A DNA stretch of 64,000 nucleotides from Agarophyton chilense (lineage: Eukaryota > Rhodophyta > Florideophyceae > Gracilariales > Gracilariaceae), in assembly GCA_030374765.1 (NCBI GenBank), contig JARGXX010000010.1, positions 310,001-374,000 on the forward strand, written 5' to 3'. The notes beneath the pieces are model-generated. The model ran no database searches. It saw only the letters and a list, made by a program, of their open reading frames with translations, and was not told the DNA's origin. The position numbers were made by a program, and so were the translations under genes. How positions within the stretch are numbered: the stretch's first letter is position 1; every line of letters starts with the position of its first letter. Shown piece after piece: positions 63,003 to 64,000 of this stretch.

Positions 63003-64000
63003 ATGTTGGTGCTGTTCGAAACCCCTGCCGGCCATGCGCTCTTCAAACTGCTGGACGATGCTGTTGTCCGCGATGCCACCGATACCGATCTCGAATCCGA
63101 ATCGTCAATAAAAAAACTTGTTAAACTTAAGGCATTTAACTCCTTCTCTGACACCACTGCAGCCTTTGCTGCTGCCACCGCTGTCTTGGAGGGCAAGCCC
63201 ACAAAGGACTTGAGGAAATTCCTGAAAAAGACCGTAGCGAGTGGCGAGCAAATCGCCGTGGGCGATGCCAAGCTGGGCGCTGCCATCAGGGAGAAGACTG
63301 GTTTGCAATGCCTATTCTCTCAAGGTGTTAGCGATCTCATGAGAGGCATTCGAACTAACTTGGATTCTTTATTACAGGATGAAGAGCAAGCTGCTGTTGC
63401 TGAGAAAAAACGAAGTGCCATGGTTTTAGGGCTTGCGCACTCGTTAAGTCGCTACAAGCTCAAGTTTTCTCCGGATAAAGTTGACACTATGATAGTTCAA
63501 GCTATTAATTTGCTTGATGAGCTTGATAAGGAGATTAACATCTACGCCATGAGATTACGCGAGTGGTACGGATGGCATTTCCCAGAGATGGCTAAAATCA
63601 TCGTTGAAAACGGCGCTTATGCGAAGGCCGTCCACAAAATGGGCATACGATCTGAGGCTGCCACCTGTGACTTTAGTGATATTATTAGTGAAGAGGTGGA
63701 ACAGGAGCTCAAACATGCTGCGCAGATTTCTATGGGAACTGAGATCAGTGAAGAAGATGTGCTGAACATTCGCGCCCTTTGTGACCAAGTTATATCGCTC
63801 ACGCAATACCGTGCTACTCTCTATGAATATCTCAAGAATCGTATGACTGCCATAGCTCCCAATCTCACTGCAATGGTTGGTGAATTGGTCGGTGCTCGAC
63901 TCATCGCACATGCTGGTTCGCTTCTTAACTTGGCGAAATATCCAGCATCCACTGTACAAATTCTGGGCGCTGAAAAGGCCTTGTTCAGAGCGCTCAAAAC
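63003..64000 (+). CDS. NOP58: NOP58 box C/D snoRNP core protein (5' part, runs off the window)
   Basis: Core protein of box C/D snoRNPs, which guide 2'-O-methylation and processing of rRNA in the nucleolus. ATG at 63003 opens a frame of 332 codons that continues past the right edge. The N-terminus MLVLFETPAGHALFKLL is the NOP58 form of the NOP5 N-terminal domain (residues ~1-65). The coiled-coil/NOSIC region follows (~160-220: INLLDELDKEINIYAMRLREW, then YGWHFPEMAKI), then the start of the Nop domain with TAIAPNLTAMVGELVGARLI, AHAGSLLNLAKYPAST and GAEKALFRALK. All signature blocks are present in one exon. The Lys-rich C-terminal tail typical of NOP58 would lie outside the window. NOP56 is less likely given the first 17 residues. 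Confidence 0.93.
   Translation, partial: MLVLFETPAGHALFKLLDDAVVRDATDTDLESESSIKKLVKLKAFNSFSDTTAAFAAATAVLEGKPTKDLRKFLKKTVASGEQIAVGDAKLGAAIREKTGLQCLFSQGVSDLMRGIRTNLDSLLQDEEQAAVAEKKRSAMVLGLAHSLSRYKLKFSPDKVDTMIVQAINLLDELDKEINIYAMRLREWYGWHFPEMAKIIVENGAYAKAVHKMGIRSEAATCDFSDIISEEVEQELKHAAQISMGTEISEEDVLNIRALCDQVISLTQYRATLYEYLKNRMTAIAPNLTAMVGELVGARLIAHAGSLLNLAKYPASTVQILGAEKALFRALK

Noticed and set aside
1-64000. CRISPR arrays, bacterial operons, rRNA or tRNA genes
   Set aside because: No regularly spaced repeats, no Shine-Dalgarno-type operons and no cloverleaf with A and B boxes could be recognised by eye; a tRNA scan would be needed to exclude tRNAs fully.

Overview
This is a eukaryotic nuclear window, most likely from a red alga with phycobilisomes. 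The best clue is a nuclear gene at 37.9-39.5 kb that encodes a phycobilisome rod-core-type linker with a plastid transit peptide. Around it are ordinary eukaryotic genes (SRP72, COG5, FZR1/CDH1, XRN1, NOP58, NAD-isocitrate dehydrogenase). Introns are few and short, with GTACGT or GTGCGT donors and CTAAC-like branch sites. A glaucophyte is the main alternative; I cannot name a species.

Region 1 (about 2.0-22.7 kb) is a nest of two Ty3/gypsy LTR retrotransposons, both with gag and pol on the minus strand. Element 1 has 886-bp LTRs. Its right LTR is split at 11533/21953 by Element 2 (LTRs of 922/924 bp), which is flanked by a 5-bp target duplication, GTCCC. Removing Element 2 restores an LTR of exactly 886 bp. 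Both elements are defective, but in different ways. Element 1 has several nonsense codons and a frameshift in pol. Element 2 has lost the gag capsid region and the protease active site, has one nonsense codon in pol, and has Glu at the first integrase catalytic Asp. Both carry a C-terminal chromodomain separated from the integrase by a very long Pro/Ser/Arg-rich linker. Both also carry a conserved reading frame on the OPPOSITE strand between pol and the 3' LTR (567 codons in Element 2, internally deleted in Element 1). I know of no family for this antisense protein; it is the best candidate here for something undescribed.

Region 2 (22.7-29.0 kb) is a transposon graveyard: a Tc1/mariner transposase relic, the RNase H tail of a LINE-type polymerase, and long stretches without a convincing gene.

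Region 3 (29.0-64.0 kb) is gene-dense. In order: secreted cyclophilin (four exons, one of only 10 nt), three-finger C2H2 protein, SRP72, an STMP1-like mitochondrial micropeptide, glutamate 5-kinase, phycobilisome linker, palmitoyltransferase with CHHC instead of DHHC, a Leu/Pro-repeat protein, FZR1/CDH1, XRN1 (true start found by recognising an 89-nt intron), an unknown SP/TP-rich basic protein, COG5, NAD-IDH regulatory subunit, Fes1/HspBP1, GDE1-type phosphodiesterase, and the first 332 codons of NOP58, which runs off the right edge. Several neighbours are head-to-head (palmitoyltransferase/41157 protein, FZR1/XRN1, COG5/IDH, phosphodiesterase/NOP58), leaving short GC-rich shared promoter regions. 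The host genes do not form a pathway cluster; they are independent housekeeping genes.
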